From assembly GCF_001427105.1 (NCBI RefSeq), contig NZ_LMGI01000001.1, positions 62,001 through 126,000 on the forward strand: 64,000 nucleotides of DNA, given 5' to 3'. Shown in pieces: positions 44,034 through 53,793 of this stretch (position 1 is the stretch's first letter; the number at the start of each line of letters is the position of its first letter). Both the position numbers and the translations under genes were made by a program. This DNA comes from Sphingopyxis sp. Root154 (lineage in GTDB: Bacteria; Pseudomonadota; Alphaproteobacteria; Sphingomonadales; Sphingomonadaceae). The notes under the pieces are model-generated. The model had not been told where the DNA came from and searched no databases. It saw only the letters and a list, made by a program, of their open reading frames with translations.

Positions 44034-44561
44034 CTATTTCAGCTTTGTGACCGTTCCGCACGACGATTGGCGGCGGATCGCGTCGAGCCCGCCGATTTCC
44101 GCGGGCTCTTTCAACAAAAGACGGATCAGCGCGATGCCATGATCGTGGTTCGTGCGAACGACCTCGGCTCTTTTCGGCACCGACTGCCCCGCGCGCGCGA
44201 CGATGATTCGAAACGGCTTGCCGCCCGCCTCGACATCGTTGCGCACGAAAATCACGTCGGTTGCGGCGTCGAAGATGCTGAGCGAGCTGTAGCGGCCGGG
44301 CGTTGGCACCACGTTGATCGCAACCGGCCCTTTTGACAGGTCATAAGGACAGCTCGAATAAGCGAGATCGGGGCTCGGCCGCACGACCGGCTGGCGCTCG
44401 GGAGTCGCGAGGTTGCCATAGGACATCGTATTGATGCCGCCTTGGCCCAGCCGCTCGATCGCGACATTCATCAGGCCATAGGGAATCGCCCAGATCGCCG
44501 CCCAGGCAGTAGCGACCGCGACGATCAGGCCGAAGGCGAGCGGGCCGAGCCAGTTGCGCAT
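44034..44561 (-). CDS. DUF1254 domain protein
   Basis: The 175-residue protein has an N-terminal membrane anchor (LGPLAFGLIVAVATAWAAIW). A short DUF1254 domain follows: GGINTMSYGNLATPERQPVV, YSSCPYDLSKGPVAINVVP, GRYSSLSIFDAATDVIFVRN. DUF1254 and DUF1214 usually occur together as two halves of one module of unknown function. It starts one base after the stop of the DUF1214 gene, so the two are cotranscribed. Confidence 0.83.
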   Translation of the reverse strand: MRNWLGPLAFGLIVAVATAWAAIWAIPYGLMNVAIERLGQGGINTMSYGNLATPERQPVVRPSPDLAYSSCPYDLSKGPVAINVVPTPGRYSSLSIFDAATDVIFVRNDVEAGGKPFRIIVARAGQSVPKRAEVVRTNHDHGIALIRLLLKEPAEIGGLDAIRRQSSCGTVTKLK

Positions 44562-44562
44562 C

Positions 44563-45138
44563 TCAGCAGCCCTCCTTCGCGATTTTCGGGAGCGCGGCTT
44601 TCTCGGGATCGGCGCGAAAGGCTTTACCCGGGTTGTACATGCGCAAGGTCAGGTGGAAGGGTTGCCCCTTGGTTCCGGGCAGCCACGCGCCATTAGCGGG
44701 CTTTGTCGGCGCGATGGTGACGCGCCACTGCCCCTTGCCGTCCAGCGCCACATTCGCGCCGTTCACCGACCAGATATTCGCGGGACCGGCGACCAAATAG
44801 CCCTTGGTGTCGTAAATCGTGACGCTCCACCAGCGCGCGTCGAGCGGCGTGCCCGACAGGCTGTAGCGGCAATTCCCGTCGAGCAATGCGCCCGCGCCGT
44901 CGGTCTTCGAAGACCAGTAGACGGTTTCCTTTGCGGGAAGCGCAAGCAGGCCCGCGCGCGCCACCGCCGCGCGGGTCACCGGATCGGTCGCCTTGGTTCC
45001 AAAGCCGAGCGAGGTTGTCCACGGGCCATTGACGATCGCGCCGCCACTGAGCCCGCCGCCGGTTATGGCCCATGCCGCGCCGAGCCCCACCGTCAATCCG
45101 CCCACCAAAGTGATCGTATAGCGGTGCCAGCTCTTCAT
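44563..45138 (-). CDS. DUF1214 domain protein
   Basis: The 191-residue protein has an N-terminal membrane segment (YTITLVGGLTVGLGAAWAIT) and a DUF1214 domain: VNGPWTTSLGFGTKATDPVT, CRYSLSGTPLDARWWSVTIY, ANIWSVNGANVALDGKGQW and FHLTLRMYNPGKAF. It is the upstream member of the pair with the DUF1254 gene. It lies 13 bases downstream of ppdK on the same strand and may be part of that transcript. Its function is unknown. Confidence 0.85.
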   Translation of the reverse strand: MKSWHRYTITLVGGLTVGLGAAWAITGGGLSGGAIVNGPWTTSLGFGTKATDPVTRAAVARAGLLALPAKETVYWSSKTDGAGALLDGNCRYSLSGTPLDARWWSVTIYDTKGYLVAGPANIWSVNGANVALDGKGQWRVTIAPTKPANGAWLPGTKGQPFHLTLRMYNPGKAFRADPEKAALPKIAKEGC

Positions 45139-45151
45139 CCGCGTTCCCCCG

Positions 45152-47818
45152 TTATTTGCCCTTTTTCAGCGCAGCCTGAGCGGCCGCGAGGCGGGCGATG
45201 GGAACACGGTAAGGCGAGGCGCTGACATAGTCGAGGCCCGTCTTTTCGCAGAAATGGATGCTCGGCGCGTCGCCGCCATGCTCGCCGCAGATGCCGAGCT
45301 TGACGTCGGGGCGAGTCTTGCGCCCGCGGTCGGCGGCAATCTCGATCAACTGCCCGACACCCTCGACATCGAGGCTGACGAACGGGTCGGTCAGGAAGAT
45401 GCCCTTGTCGACATATTGCGTCAGGAAGCGCCCGGCGTCGTCGCGGCTGATGCCGATCGTCGTCTGCGTAAGGTCGTTGGTGCCGAAGCTGAAGAATTCG
45501 GCGCTCTCGGCGATCTCGCCCGCCATCAGCGCGGCGCGCGGCAGCTCGATCATCGTACCGACCAGATAGGCAATCTCGCGGCCCTTTTCGGCGAACACTG
45601 CTTTTGCCTGCGCATCCACGACCGCCTTCATCAGGTCGAACTCGCGGCGCGTCGCCACCAAAGGTATCATCACCTCGGGGATCGGCGCCGCGCCGGTTTC
45701 GGCGGCGACGTCGCACGCCGCTTCGAAGATCGCACGCGCCTGCATTTCGTAGATTTCGGGATAGGTAACGCCGAGACGGCAACCGCGATGGCCGAGCATC
45801 GGGTTGAATTCGTGCAGTTCGTTCGCACGCGCCTTGAGCGCCTCAATCCCCACGCCCGCGGCCGCTGCGACATCGGCGAAATCCTCCTCGCGCGTCGGCA
45901 GGAATTCGTGGAGCGGCGGGTCGAGCAGGCGGATCGTGACGGGCAGTCCCGCCATCACGCCGAAGATCGCGGCAAAGTCGCCGCGCTGCTCGGGGAGGAG
46001 CTTCGCGAGCGCGGCGCGGCGGCCGGCTTCGCTGTCGGCGAGGATCATTTCGCGCACCGCGGTGATCCGCGCGGCGTCGAAGAACATATGTTCGGTGCGG
46101 CAGAGCCCGATGCCCTCGGCGCCGAAGTCGCGCGCGACTTGGGCGTCTTGGGGCGTTTCGGCGTTGGCGCGCACCTTCATGCGTCGCACCTTGTCGGCCC
46201 AGACCATCAGCGTGCCGAAATCGCCGACGAGTTCGGGGAGCAAAGTCTTGACTTCGCCCGCCATCACTTCGCCGGTCGAGCCGTCGAGGGTCAGGATATC
46301 GCCTTCGCGCAGTTCGCGCCCGCCGACGCGCAGCACGCGCTCCGTGCCATCGATCGACAGCCCGCCGGCGCCCGAGACGCACGGGCGCCCCATGCCGCGC
46401 GCCACAACCGCCGCGTGTGACGTCATGCCACCGCGCGCGGTCAGGATGCCCTTTGCGGCGTGCATGCCGTGAATGTCCTCGGGGCTGGTTTCGACGCGAA
46501 CGAGGATCACGGCCTCGCCCATTTCGGCTTCCTTTTCAGCGCCATCGGCGGTGAACATGATCTTGCCCGACGCCGCACCGGGGCTTGCAGGAAGCCCCTT
46601 CGTCAGTACGTCGCGCGGCGCGTCGGGATCGAGCGTGGGATGGAGCAGCTGGTCGAGCGCGCCGGGATCGACGCGGCCGACGGCTTCTTCTTCCGAGATC
46701 AGCCCCTCGGCCGCCATATCGACCGCGATCTTGAGTGCCGCCTTGGCGGTGCGCTTGCCCGAGCGCGTTTGCAGCATCCAGAGTGTCCCGCGTTCGACGG
46801 TGAACTCGATGTCCTGCATGTCGCGATAATGGGTTTCGAGCGTGTCGAAGACGCGGCCGAGCTCGGTGAAGGTCTCGGGCATCGCCTCTTCCATCGACGC
46901 CGGCTTGGCGCCCGCCTTCTCGCGCGCGATCTTAGTGAGGTACTGCGGCGTCCGGATGCCCGCGACGACATCTTCACCTTGGGCATTGATCAGCCATTCG
47001 CCGTACCAGGCGCGCTCGCCGGTCGCGGGGTCGCGCGTGAACGCCACACCCGTGGCCGAGGTGTCGCCCATATTGCCGAATACCATCGCCTGGATATTGA
47101 CCGCGGTGCCCCATTCGGCGGGGATCGAGTTCAGGCGGCGATAGACCTTCGCGCGGTCGCTTTCCCAGCTCGCGAAGACGGCGCCGACGGCGCCCCAAAG
47201 CTGCTCGTTCGGCTCTTGCGGGAAGGGTGCGCCGGTCTCGCGCTCTACGATCGCCTGATATTCCTTGACCAGCGCCTGCCAGTCTTCAGCCGACATCTCT
47301 GTGTCGAGGTAGAAGCCCCTGTCTTCCTTGGCGATTTCCAGCGCCTCCTCAAACTCGGCATGGTCGAGGCCCATGACGACGTCGGCGTACATCTGGACGA
47401 AACGGCGATAGCTGTCCCATGCGAAGCGCGGATCGCCCGACGCGTCAGACAGGCCGACGACGGTCTTGTCGTTGAGCCCGAGGTTGAGGACGGTGTCCAT
47501 CATCCCCGGCATCGACACGCGCGCACCCGAACGGACCGAGACGAGCAAGGGATCGGCTGCGTCGCCGAATTTCTTGCCGGTGATGCCTTCGATGTGCGCG
47601 ATGCCCGCCGCAACCTCTTCGATCAGGCCCGCGGGGAATTGCTCGCCATTCGCATAATAAGCGGTGCAGACGTCGGTGGTGATCGTAAAGCCCGGGGGCA
47701 CCGGCAGGCCGATCGAGGCCATTTCGGCGAGGTTCGACCCCTTGCCGCCCAGCAATTCCTTCGAGCGCTCGGCCGTCGTGGCCGCGCCGCCGAACAAATG
47801 CACCATATTCGTCATCAT
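45152..47818 (-). CDS. ppdK: Pyruvate, phosphate dikinase
   Basis: The 888-residue enzyme interconverts pyruvate, ATP and phosphate with phosphoenolpyruvate, AMP and pyrophosphate. The N-terminal nucleotide-binding part has LLGGKGSNLAEMASIGLPVP and RSGARVSMPGMMDTVLNLGL. The phosphohistidine domain has GGMTSHAAVVARGMGRPCVS near residue 460, where the catalytic His is followed by the usual small-residue context. The C-terminal PEP-binding domain has GLCRTEHMFFD, EFNPMLGHRGCRLG and FFSFGTNDLTQTTIG. No PPDK regulatory protein gene is adjacent. Confidence 0.96.
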   Translation of the reverse strand: MMTNMVHLFGGAATTAERSKELLGGKGSNLAEMASIGLPVPPGFTITTDVCTAYYANGEQFPAGLIEEVAAGIAHIEGITGKKFGDAADPLLVSVRSGARVSMPGMMDTVLNLGLNDKTVVGLSDASGDPRFAWDSYRRFVQMYADVVMGLDHAEFEEALEIAKEDRGFYLDTEMSAEDWQALVKEYQAIVERETGAPFPQEPNEQLWGAVGAVFASWESDRAKVYRRLNSIPAEWGTAVNIQAMVFGNMGDTSATGVAFTRDPATGERAWYGEWLINAQGEDVVAGIRTPQYLTKIAREKAGAKPASMEEAMPETFTELGRVFDTLETHYRDMQDIEFTVERGTLWMLQTRSGKRTAKAALKIAVDMAAEGLISEEEAVGRVDPGALDQLLHPTLDPDAPRDVLTKGLPASPGAASGKIMFTADGAEKEAEMGEAVILVRVETSPEDIHGMHAAKGILTARGGMTSHAAVVARGMGRPCVSGAGGLSIDGTERVLRVGGRELREGDILTLDGSTGEVMAGEVKTLLPELVGDFGTLMVWADKVRRMKVRANAETPQDAQVARDFGAEGIGLCRTEHMFFDAARITAVREMILADSEAGRRAALAKLLPEQRGDFAAIFGVMAGLPVTIRLLDPPLHEFLPTREEDFADVAAAAGVGIEALKARANELHEFNPMLGHRGCRLGVTYPEIYEMQARAIFEAACDVAAETGAAPIPEVMIPLVATRREFDLMKAVVDAQAKAVFAEKGREIAYLVGTMIELPRAALMAGEIAESAEFFSFGTNDLTQTTIGISRDDAGRFLTQYVDKGIFLTDPFVSLDVEGVGQLIEIAADRGRKTRPDVKLGICGEHGGDAPSIHFCEKTGLDYVSASPYRVPIARLAAAQAALKKGK

Positions 47819-47902
47819 ATGCTCCTGCTGCCCCGGGGAGGAGGTGGGCGGGGGAATAGGGTCGATCCGCGCGCGGGTCGACTCAGTTTTGCTTTAGCGA
47901 TG

Positions 47903-48364
47903 TCAGGCTGGCCTGCCTCCGTGACGAGCCTGCCAATAGTTGAAAATCGCCTGCCCAGCGCCGCCGCCGAAGGTCAAAATCGGCACGTCGCGGCGAAAGC
48001 CGAGCGACCAGGCCTTGATCCACAGCGCCTTGCGCGGCTCGATCGCCGCGATCTGGTCCCAGCCGATGTGCAGCGGCGGATGAAACAGGCGGAAGAAGAC
48101 GGGCGGGCGAAGATAGATGCCGCGCTGGTCGAGCCAGACGTTCATGGCATTCTTGTAGCTGACCCCGCCCGGAAAGCGCCCGATGACCATGGTCGCCCAT
48201 GAAAAGCGCTCCGCATCGGCGGGGATCGGGCGATCCCATGCGAAGGCGGGCAGGTATTTCGACCAGCCCACGAACGACAGGATGCGCGTGACCAGCAGCC
48301 ACATCGCGACAAAGAACAGCGGAAAACCGACCGCAAAAATCCAGACGAGATGCGTTTCGTTCAT
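47903..48364 (-). CDS. Hypothetical membrane-anchored protein
   Basis: The 153-residue protein has one N-terminal membrane helix (LVWIFAVGFPLFFVAMWLLV) and a cytoplasmic PH-like or beta domain: GIYLRPPVFFRLFHPPLHIG, WDQIAAIEPRKALWI, FRRDVPILTFGGGAGQAIFN. I do not recognise a named family. It lies between ppdK and glyS on the same strand, 27 bases after glyS, and may be translated from the glyQS transcript. Confidence 0.7.
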   Translation of the reverse strand: MNETHLVWIFAVGFPLFFVAMWLLVTRILSFVGWSKYLPAFAWDRPIPADAERFSWATMVIGRFPGGVSYKNAMNVWLDQRGIYLRPPVFFRLFHPPLHIGWDQIAAIEPRKALWIKAWSLGFRRDVPILTFGGGAGQAIFNYWQARHGGRPA

Positions 48365-48391
48365 GGCACCCCTTCCCGCGCGCGGCCGCGC

Positions 48392-50452
48392 CTATCCCTC
48401 GATCTTCGAGAAATCGGCGACGCCGTGCACCGCGCCGGTGAAGCGCGACAGCAGACCGAGGCGGTATGCGCGAACGTCCTCATCGGGGTCGTTGACCATC
48501 ACGCCGTCGAAGAAAGCGTCGATCGGGGCGCGGAGGCTGGCGAGCGCTGCCATGGCGTCGGTGAAGCGTTCGTCGGCGACGGCGGCGGAAGCCGCGGGTT
48601 CAGCGCTGTCGAGCGCGGCGAGCAGCACGGCGTCGGCATCGGTCGGCGGCGTCGCGGCAGCGTTGCCGCTCACCTCACCCACCTGCTTCAGGATATTTGC
48701 CGCGCGCTTGTAGCCCGCAAGCAAGTTCGTGCCATCCTCGGTCGCCATGAACGCCTGCAGCGCCTTCACGCGGGCGAGCAGGCGAACAAGATCATCCTCA
48801 CCGCCGAGCGCGAACACCGCGTCGATCAGGTCGTGCCGGACGCCGGCTTCGCGCTGCTGGACCTTGAGGCGGTCAGCAAAGAAATCGAGCAGCTCGGCCG
48901 AAACAGCTGCCCCATCGACGTTTTCCAGATTCTGCCGGATAGCATCATTTGCTGCTGCAATCTCGTGACTCTTCTGAACCAATCGCTTCAGATTGAGGCG
49001 CGTGCCGTTGACGAGTACGGTCTGGATCGTCTGCAGCGCGGCACGGCGCAGCGCGAACGGATCCCGTGAGCCGGTCGGCTTGATGTTGCGCGCGAAGAAG
49101 AGTGTCAGCGTGTCGATACGGTCGGCAAGCGCGACGCAGGCGGGAATGCAACCCTCGACGGCGGCGACATATTGCTGCTGCAGAGCCGAAACCGTTCCCG
49201 GCTTTTCGCCGCCCTTTTCAGCATAATAGCTGCCCATGACACCCTGGAGCTCCGGGAACTCTCCGACCATTCCGGTCGCCAAATCGGCCTTGGCAAGCAA
49301 GCCGGCACGGCGCGCTGTATCCGGGTCACGCTCGGGGAAATATTGCTCCGCAATCCATCCCGCCAGTGTGGAGATGCGATCAGCCTTTTCGCGCAGCGAC
49401 CCCATGCCCTCGTAGAGAAGCATAGATTCAAGCTTCGGAAGATAGGATTCAAGCGGGTGGGCGAGATCCTGCTCCCAAAAGAAGCGTGCATCTGAAAGGC
49501 GCGCCGCAAGAACCTTCTCGTTGCCTGCCACGACTTCCTTGCCGCCATCGACCGCGTCGATGTTCGCGGTGCAGACGAAGCCGTTGGCGAGTTTGCCGTC
49601 CTTGCCGTTCACGACGAAATATTTCTGGTTCACGCGCGCGGTGAGCTGGATGACCTCGGGCGGGACTTCGAGGAAGGCGGTGTCGAAGCGGCCGAGCAGC
49701 GGCACCGGCCATTCGGTGAGGCCGGCATTCTCGATCACCAACCCCTCGTCCTCGACGAGCGCCAGCCCCGCATCGGCCGCCGCCTTCGCAGCGCCATCGC
49801 GGATGATCGACTGGCGCTCCTCATGGTCGACGATGACGTGGCAGGCGCGAAGCTTTTCGGCATAGTCCGATGCCGAGCCGATCGTGATCTCGCCCGGGCA
49901 GTGGAAGCGGTGGCCGCGCGTCGCGAAACCGGCGGAAATCCCGCTAACTTCACACGCAATGAGGTCTTCGCCGAAAATCGCGACGATGCCCGACAGCGGG
50001 CGGACCCAGCGCAGGCTTTCGCTGCTCGCGCTGTCCCTGCCCCAGCGCATCGACTTCGGCCAGGCGAAGGCGCGGATGATCGCGGGGATCGCCTCGGCGA
50101 GCACGTCATTCATTGGACGACCAGGCTTGTGCTGCCTCGCAAACCACACGCCGTCGCTCTGGACCAGTTGATCCTGCGTAAGACCTGTCTTGCGAAGGAA
50201 GCCCTCCAACGCGGCCGGAGGCGCGCCAACACGAGGGCCTTTGATGTCTTCATGAACTGCGTTCGTTTCGAGTGGCAGGTCACGGACAATTAGAGCCAGC
50301 CGACGGGGCGTTGACCACACTGTAATCTTCCCAATCGCGACATCGACCGCCAGCATTTGGTTGGTGAACAAGGTTTCCAGTGTCGCTCGCGCGCCGGCCT
50401 GCATCCGCGCCGGGATTTCCTCGCTGCGCAGTTCGAGAAGAAAGTCGGTCAC
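48392..50452 (-). CDS. glyS: Glycyl-tRNA synthetase beta subunit
   Basis: The beta subunit of the alpha2-beta2 glycyl-tRNA synthetase binds tRNA. I start at GTG 50452 ([18 protein letters not shown]), 686 residues; the longer frame overprints glyQ. Family motifs include [14 protein letters not shown] at the N-terminus, [40 protein letters not shown], and the HD-like [20 protein letters not shown], with [14 protein letters not shown] near 500. It overlaps the glyQ stop by 4 bases (GTGA). Confidence 0.95.
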   Translation of the reverse strand: MTDFLLELRSEEIPARMQAGARATLETLFTNQMLAVDVAIGKITVWSTPRRLALIVRDLPLETNAVHEDIKGPRVGAPPAALEGFLRKTGLTQDQLVQSDGVWFARQHKPGRPMNDVLAEAIPAIIRAFAWPKSMRWGRDSASSESLRWVRPLSGIVAIFGEDLIACEVSGISAGFATRGHRFHCPGEITIGSASDYAEKLRACHVIVDHEERQSIIRDGAAKAAADAGLALVEDEGLVIENAGLTEWPVPLLGRFDTAFLEVPPEVIQLTARVNQKYFVVNGKDGKLANGFVCTANIDAVDGGKEVVAGNEKVLAARLSDARFFWEQDLAHPLESYLPKLESMLLYEGMGSLREKADRISTLAGWIAEQYFPERDPDTARRAGLLAKADLATGMVGEFPELQGVMGSYYAEKGGEKPGTVSALQQQYVAAVEGCIPACVALADRIDTLTLFFARNIKPTGSRDPFALRRAALQTIQTVLVNGTRLNLKRLVQKSHEIAAANDAIRQNLENVDGAAVSAELLDFFADRLKVQQREAGVRHDLIDAVFALGGEDDLVRLLARVKALQAFMATEDGTNLLAGYKRAANILKQVGEVSGNAAATPPTDADAVLLAALDSAEPAASAAVADERFTDAMAALASLRAPIDAFFDGVMVNDPDEDVRAYRLGLLSRFTGAVHGVADFSKIEG

Positions 50453-51372
50453 AGCGTCCACCCCGGATATTTTGCGGTCCAGCGTTCGGACTGGCTGTCG
50501 ATCCACGCCTTGCAGCTGCCTTTTGCGAGGTCGCGGACGCGCGCCATATAGTTGGCGCGTTCCTGCACGCTGATCACGCCGCGCGCCTGGAGCAGGTTGA
50601 AGAGGTGGCTCGCCTCGATCGCCTGGTCATAGGCCGCGAGCGGAACGCCTGCCTCGATCGCGCGGTTGCACTCATCCTCGGCAGCCTTGAAGCCAGCAAA
50701 GAGCGTGCCGGTGTCGGCGACCTCGAAATTCCATTTCGAGAACTGCTTTTCATTCTCGAGGAACACGTCGCCATAGCTGACCGCCGCGACATCGCCGACC
50801 GCGTCGGAAAAGCGCAGGTCGTAAACATTGTCGACATTCTGGATATACATGGCGAGGCGTTCGAGCCCGTAGGTGAGCTCGCCCGCGACGGGTTTGCAGT
50901 CGAAGCCGCCCATCTGCTGGAAATAGGTGAACTGGGTGACTTCCATCCCGTCGCACCAGACTTCCCAGCCCAATCCCCACGCACCGAGCGTCGGCGACTC
51001 CCAGTCGTCCTCGACGAAACGGATGTCGTGGAGCAGCGGGTCGATGCCGATCGCGGCGAGGCTGCCCAGATATTGTTCCTGCAGGTCGGCCGGCGACGGC
51101 TTCAGGATCACCTGATACTGGTAATAATGCTGGAGCCGGTTCGGGTTCTCGCCATAGCGGCCGTCGGTCGGGCGGCGGCTCGGCTGGACATAGGCGACAT
51201 TCCACGGCTCGGGGCCGAGGCTGCGCAGCGTCGTCGACGGGTGAAAGGTCCCTGCCCCGACGCGCATGTCATACGGCTGCAAAATCGCGCAACCGCGCGC
51301 CGCCCAATAGGCGTGCAGCGTCAGGATCATGTCCTGAAAGCTGAGTGGTGTCTTGTCCGCCCCGTCGGCCAC
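50449..51372 (-). CDS. glyQ: Glycyl-tRNA synthetase alpha subunit
   Basis: The alpha subunit holds the class II aminoacylation core. The 307-residue protein includes [75 protein letters not shown] and [20 protein letters not shown], all hallmark segments. It heads the glyQ-glyS pair and is divergent from urcA, with a 235-base intergenic region between them. Confidence 0.96.
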   Translation of the reverse strand: MADGADKTPLSFQDMILTLHAYWAARGCAILQPYDMRVGAGTFHPSTTLRSLGPEPWNVAYVQPSRRPTDGRYGENPNRLQHYYQYQVILKPSPADLQEQYLGSLAAIGIDPLLHDIRFVEDDWESPTLGAWGLGWEVWCDGMEVTQFTYFQQMGGFDCKPVAGELTYGLERLAMYIQNVDNVYDLRFSDAVGDVAAVSYGDVFLENEKQFSKWNFEVADTGTLFAGFKAAEDECNRAIEAGVPLAAYDQAIEASHLFNLLQARGVISVQERANYMARVRDLAKGSCKAWIDSQSERWTAKYPGWTL

Positions 51373-51511
51373 GGCCGCAATTCCTTCGCAGGTGCAAAAA
51401 ATCGCCGCCGCATTGGCCTAGCGGCGGCGCATGGTCAAGGCTCCGCACTTTTCGTCACGGCGCGAAAATACGCGACTTGGTCAGGTGTGCAGAACTTTTT
51501 GTAAGGTGTTG

Positions 51512-51540
51512 TTGACATGGTCAGCAAATCGCGACATATA
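51512..51540 (+). promoter_or_regulatory. Candidate sigma-70 promoter of urcA
   Basis: TTGACA (51512-51517) is followed after 17 bases by CATATA (51535-51540). The -35 box is perfect and spacing ideal; the -10 is weak. It lies about 70 bases before the ATG, which has its own AAGGAG site at 51594-51599. Confidence 0.5.
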
Positions 51541-51607
51541 GTCATGCATACCTGACATTAAGACATGTTGAGTTGACCAAGACCCGGTCGATCCAAGGAG
51601 AATACAC

Positions 51608-51934
51608 ATGATGGCCCGCACGCTGATCCTCGCCCTCTCGTTTACCGCCGCCGCCATCCCCGCCGCGGCGCACGCCGAAGACAGGCGCGCCGCCGTCCGC
51701 ACCGACGACCTGAACCTGAGCCGCGCAACCGATCGCGACCGGTTGGACACCCGCCTGAAGAGCGCGGCTCGCGCCGTCTGCAATACCGGCGCTCGCGGCG
51801 CTGCCGAGAACAGCCGCCGCGCGGCGTGCATTTCGGCCGCCCTCGCACAGACCGAACCGCGCACTAAGCGCGCAATCGCCCGGGCTCAGGGCGGCACGCA
51901 GCTCGCGCTGCTGATGATCGGCGCGCCGCGCTGA
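51608..51934 (+). CDS. UrcA family protein
   Basis: The 108-residue exported protein has signal peptide MMARTLILALSFTAAAIPAA and a short UrcA domain: VRTDDLNLSRATDRDRLDTR, LKSAARAVCNTGARGAAENS. Two cysteines (AVCNTG and AACISA) probably form the family's disulfide. UrcA-family proteins are abundant in sphingomonads and have no proven function. A strong AAGGAG precedes the ATG. Confidence 0.85.
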   Translation: MMARTLILALSFTAAAIPAAAHAEDRRAAVRTDDLNLSRATDRDRLDTRLKSAARAVCNTGARGAAENSRRAACISAALAQTEPRTKRAIARAQGGTQLALLMIGAPR

Positions 51935-52170
51935 CGACAGGATTGGATGGTTTCGTTCGCGCCGCGCCTCCCCGGTGGCGGCTGGCGACTTGGGCTGGAG
52001 CGCCCTCATGATGACGGCGCTCCAGCCCATTGCCGAAACGAACGAACGATCCGGACCCCGTTGCCCCAAACCCCGACCATCCCGAAGGCCCATAAAATTC
52101 CCTTCCCCGAGATTTTGATGCGCTATGGGAAGGCCGGGATTCTTCGGATGGAAATGCTGGCGAGGCGCCG

Positions 52171-52383
52171 ATGAACAATAAATTGAAAGTGCTGCGCGCG
52201 ATGCGGAACTGGAGCCAGGCGGAACTCGCCGACCGGCTCGATGTCTCGCGGCAGGCGGTGAACGCGATCGAAACGGGGAAATATGACCCCTCGCTTCCGC
52301 TCGCCTTCAAGCTCGCGCGGCTGTTCGACATGCCGATCGAAGAGATTTTTGATGACGGCCACGAAGGAAGCGACAATGACTGA
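52171..52383 (+). CDS. XRE-family regulator (YozG-like)
   Basis: The 70-residue protein is a compact helix-turn-helix: MNNKLKVLRAMRNWSQAELA, DRLDVSRQAVNAIETGKYDP, SLPLAFKLARLFDMPIEEIF. This type typically pairs with a small membrane protein gene immediately downstream. That is the case here, with an 8-base overlap. Confidence 0.9.
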   Translation: MNNKLKVLRAMRNWSQAELADRLDVSRQAVNAIETGKYDPSLPLAFKLARLFDMPIEEIFDDGHEGSDND

Positions 52384-52801
52384 GACCCGGAACATGAAAC
52401 GCCCGATGTCGCCGCGCCGCAAATGCTATGCGGCCGGAATCGGATTGGCTTTGGTGGTGGGCGCCGTCCTCGGTGCCGTGATGCAGCGCGGAGAAACCGG
52501 TGACGGGCTGACGATATTCAGCAACGCGCCGCTGACCCCAGGCTTCGCCACCGGCGCCGCAATCCTCTGGGTCGTCGGCATGATCGTCAGCCTCGCCATC
52601 TATCATCGCGCGGTCGATGATCATGAGGAGCGCGCCTATCTGTGGGCCGGTCTCGCCGCATGGTACACGTTCACGCTGTCGGCGCCGACATGGTGGGTTT
52701 TGCACCGGGCCGGCATCGCGCCAGCTCCCGACGCGATGCTGCTGTTCGCCGGCGCGCTGGCGGTCAACCTCATCGTCTGGCTGTGGCTCAAATACCGCTG
52801 A
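52376..52801 (+). CDS. Small membrane protein coupled to the XRE regulator
   Basis: The 141-residue protein has a basic N-terminus and four hydrophobic segments (YAAGIGLALVVGAVLGAVM, FATGAAILWVVGMIVSLAIY, LWAGLAAWYTFTLSAPTWWV, LLFAGALAVNLIVWLWLKY). ATG 52376 lies inside the end of the regulator gene, so translation is coupled. The longer frame from 52283 overprints that gene. The family is not named, but HTH plus small membrane protein pairs are common in sphingomonads; the role is unknown. Confidence 0.78.
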   Translation: MTETRNMKRPMSPRRKCYAAGIGLALVVGAVLGAVMQRGETGDGLTIFSNAPLTPGFATGAAILWVVGMIVSLAIYHRAVDDHEERAYLWAGLAAWYTFTLSAPTWWVLHRAGIAPAPDAMLLFAGALAVNLIVWLWLKYR

Positions 52802-52866
52802 GTATTTTCCGCTCCCCTTCCCCGCTCGATCCGGCCATAAGCGCCGGTAACGAAAGTGATTTCCCG

Positions 52867-53793
52867 ATGAAAACCTGGTTCAAGAAGCTTGCCACAACCT
52901 GCGCGATCGTCGCTTTCTCGTCGTCCGCACTCCCCGCCGCTTATGCCGCCGAGCCGGGCGCCGCGGCGGCACCTGCCACGACCGATGCCGATCCCGCGCT
53001 GTGGGTCGTCAAGGACAAGGACACCACGATCTACCTCTTTGGCACCGTCCATGTGCTGAAACCCGGCCTCGGCTGGTTCGACGAGGCGGTGAAGACGGCG
53101 TTCGACAAATCCGACGAGCTGATGCTCGAAATGGTGATGCCCGAAGATCAGGTGGCGATGCTGAAGGAAATGATGTCGCTGGCGATGGACCAGAGCGGCA
53201 AGACGCTCTCCTCGCGCCTCGATCCCGAGCAGCTCAAGGCCTATGAGGCCGCGTTGGCCAGCCTCGGCATAGCACCAACGCAGTTCGATATGTTCGAGCC
53301 CTGGTTTCCCGCCATGACCCTGTCGGTGCTGCCGCTCACCAAGCTCGGCTATGATCCCGAACAGGGCGTCGAAAAGCTGCTGACGAGCTCGGCCAAAAGG
53401 GCCGGGAAGCCGGTTGTGGGGCTTGAAACGCTGGGCCAGCAGCTGGGCTATTTCGATACGCTGCCCGAAAACCAGCAGATCAGCTTCCTGAATTCGGTGG
53501 TCAGGGATCTCGACAAGCTGGGGCCGCAGCTCGACAAGATGGTCGGGCAGTGGGCGAAGGGCGATCCCGATGCGCTGGCCGTGACGATGAATGAAAGTTT
53601 GGCCGAGACGCCCGAACTCGGGAAGGTGCTGCTCTGGGACCGCAATGCCCGCTGGGCCGATCAATTGAAGGCACGGATGGACCAGCCGGGCACCGTGTTC
53701 GTCGCGGTCGGCGCGGGTCATCTGGCAGGCGATAAAAGCGTGCAGGATTATCTGAAGGCACGCGGCATCGTCGCCAAGCGGGTCAAATATTGA
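52867..53793 (+). CDS. TraB/GumN family protein, first copy
   Basis: The 308-residue exported protein has a signal peptide (MKTWFKKLATTCAIVAFSSS, then ALPAAYAAE). The TraB/GumN domain shows the two GX2H-type sites: TTIYLFGTVHVLKPGLGWFD near residue 55 and VFVAVGAGHLAGDKSVQDYL near 280, with LMLEMVMPED between. These conserved His/Glu residues suggest a metal-dependent hydrolase related to Tiki proteases. A weakly related copy follows directly. I start at ATG 52867; the longer frame overprints the preceding membrane-protein gene. Confidence 0.88.
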   Translation: MKTWFKKLATTCAIVAFSSSALPAAYAAEPGAAAAPATTDADPALWVVKDKDTTIYLFGTVHVLKPGLGWFDEAVKTAFDKSDELMLEMVMPEDQVAMLKEMMSLAMDQSGKTLSSRLDPEQLKAYEAALASLGIAPTQFDMFEPWFPAMTLSVLPLTKLGYDPEQGVEKLLTSSAKRAGKPVVGLETLGQQLGYFDTLPENQQISFLNSVVRDLDKLGPQLDKMVGQWAKGDPDALAVTMNESLAETPELGKVLLWDRNARWADQLKARMDQPGTVFVAVGAGHLAGDKSVQDYLKARGIVAKRVKY

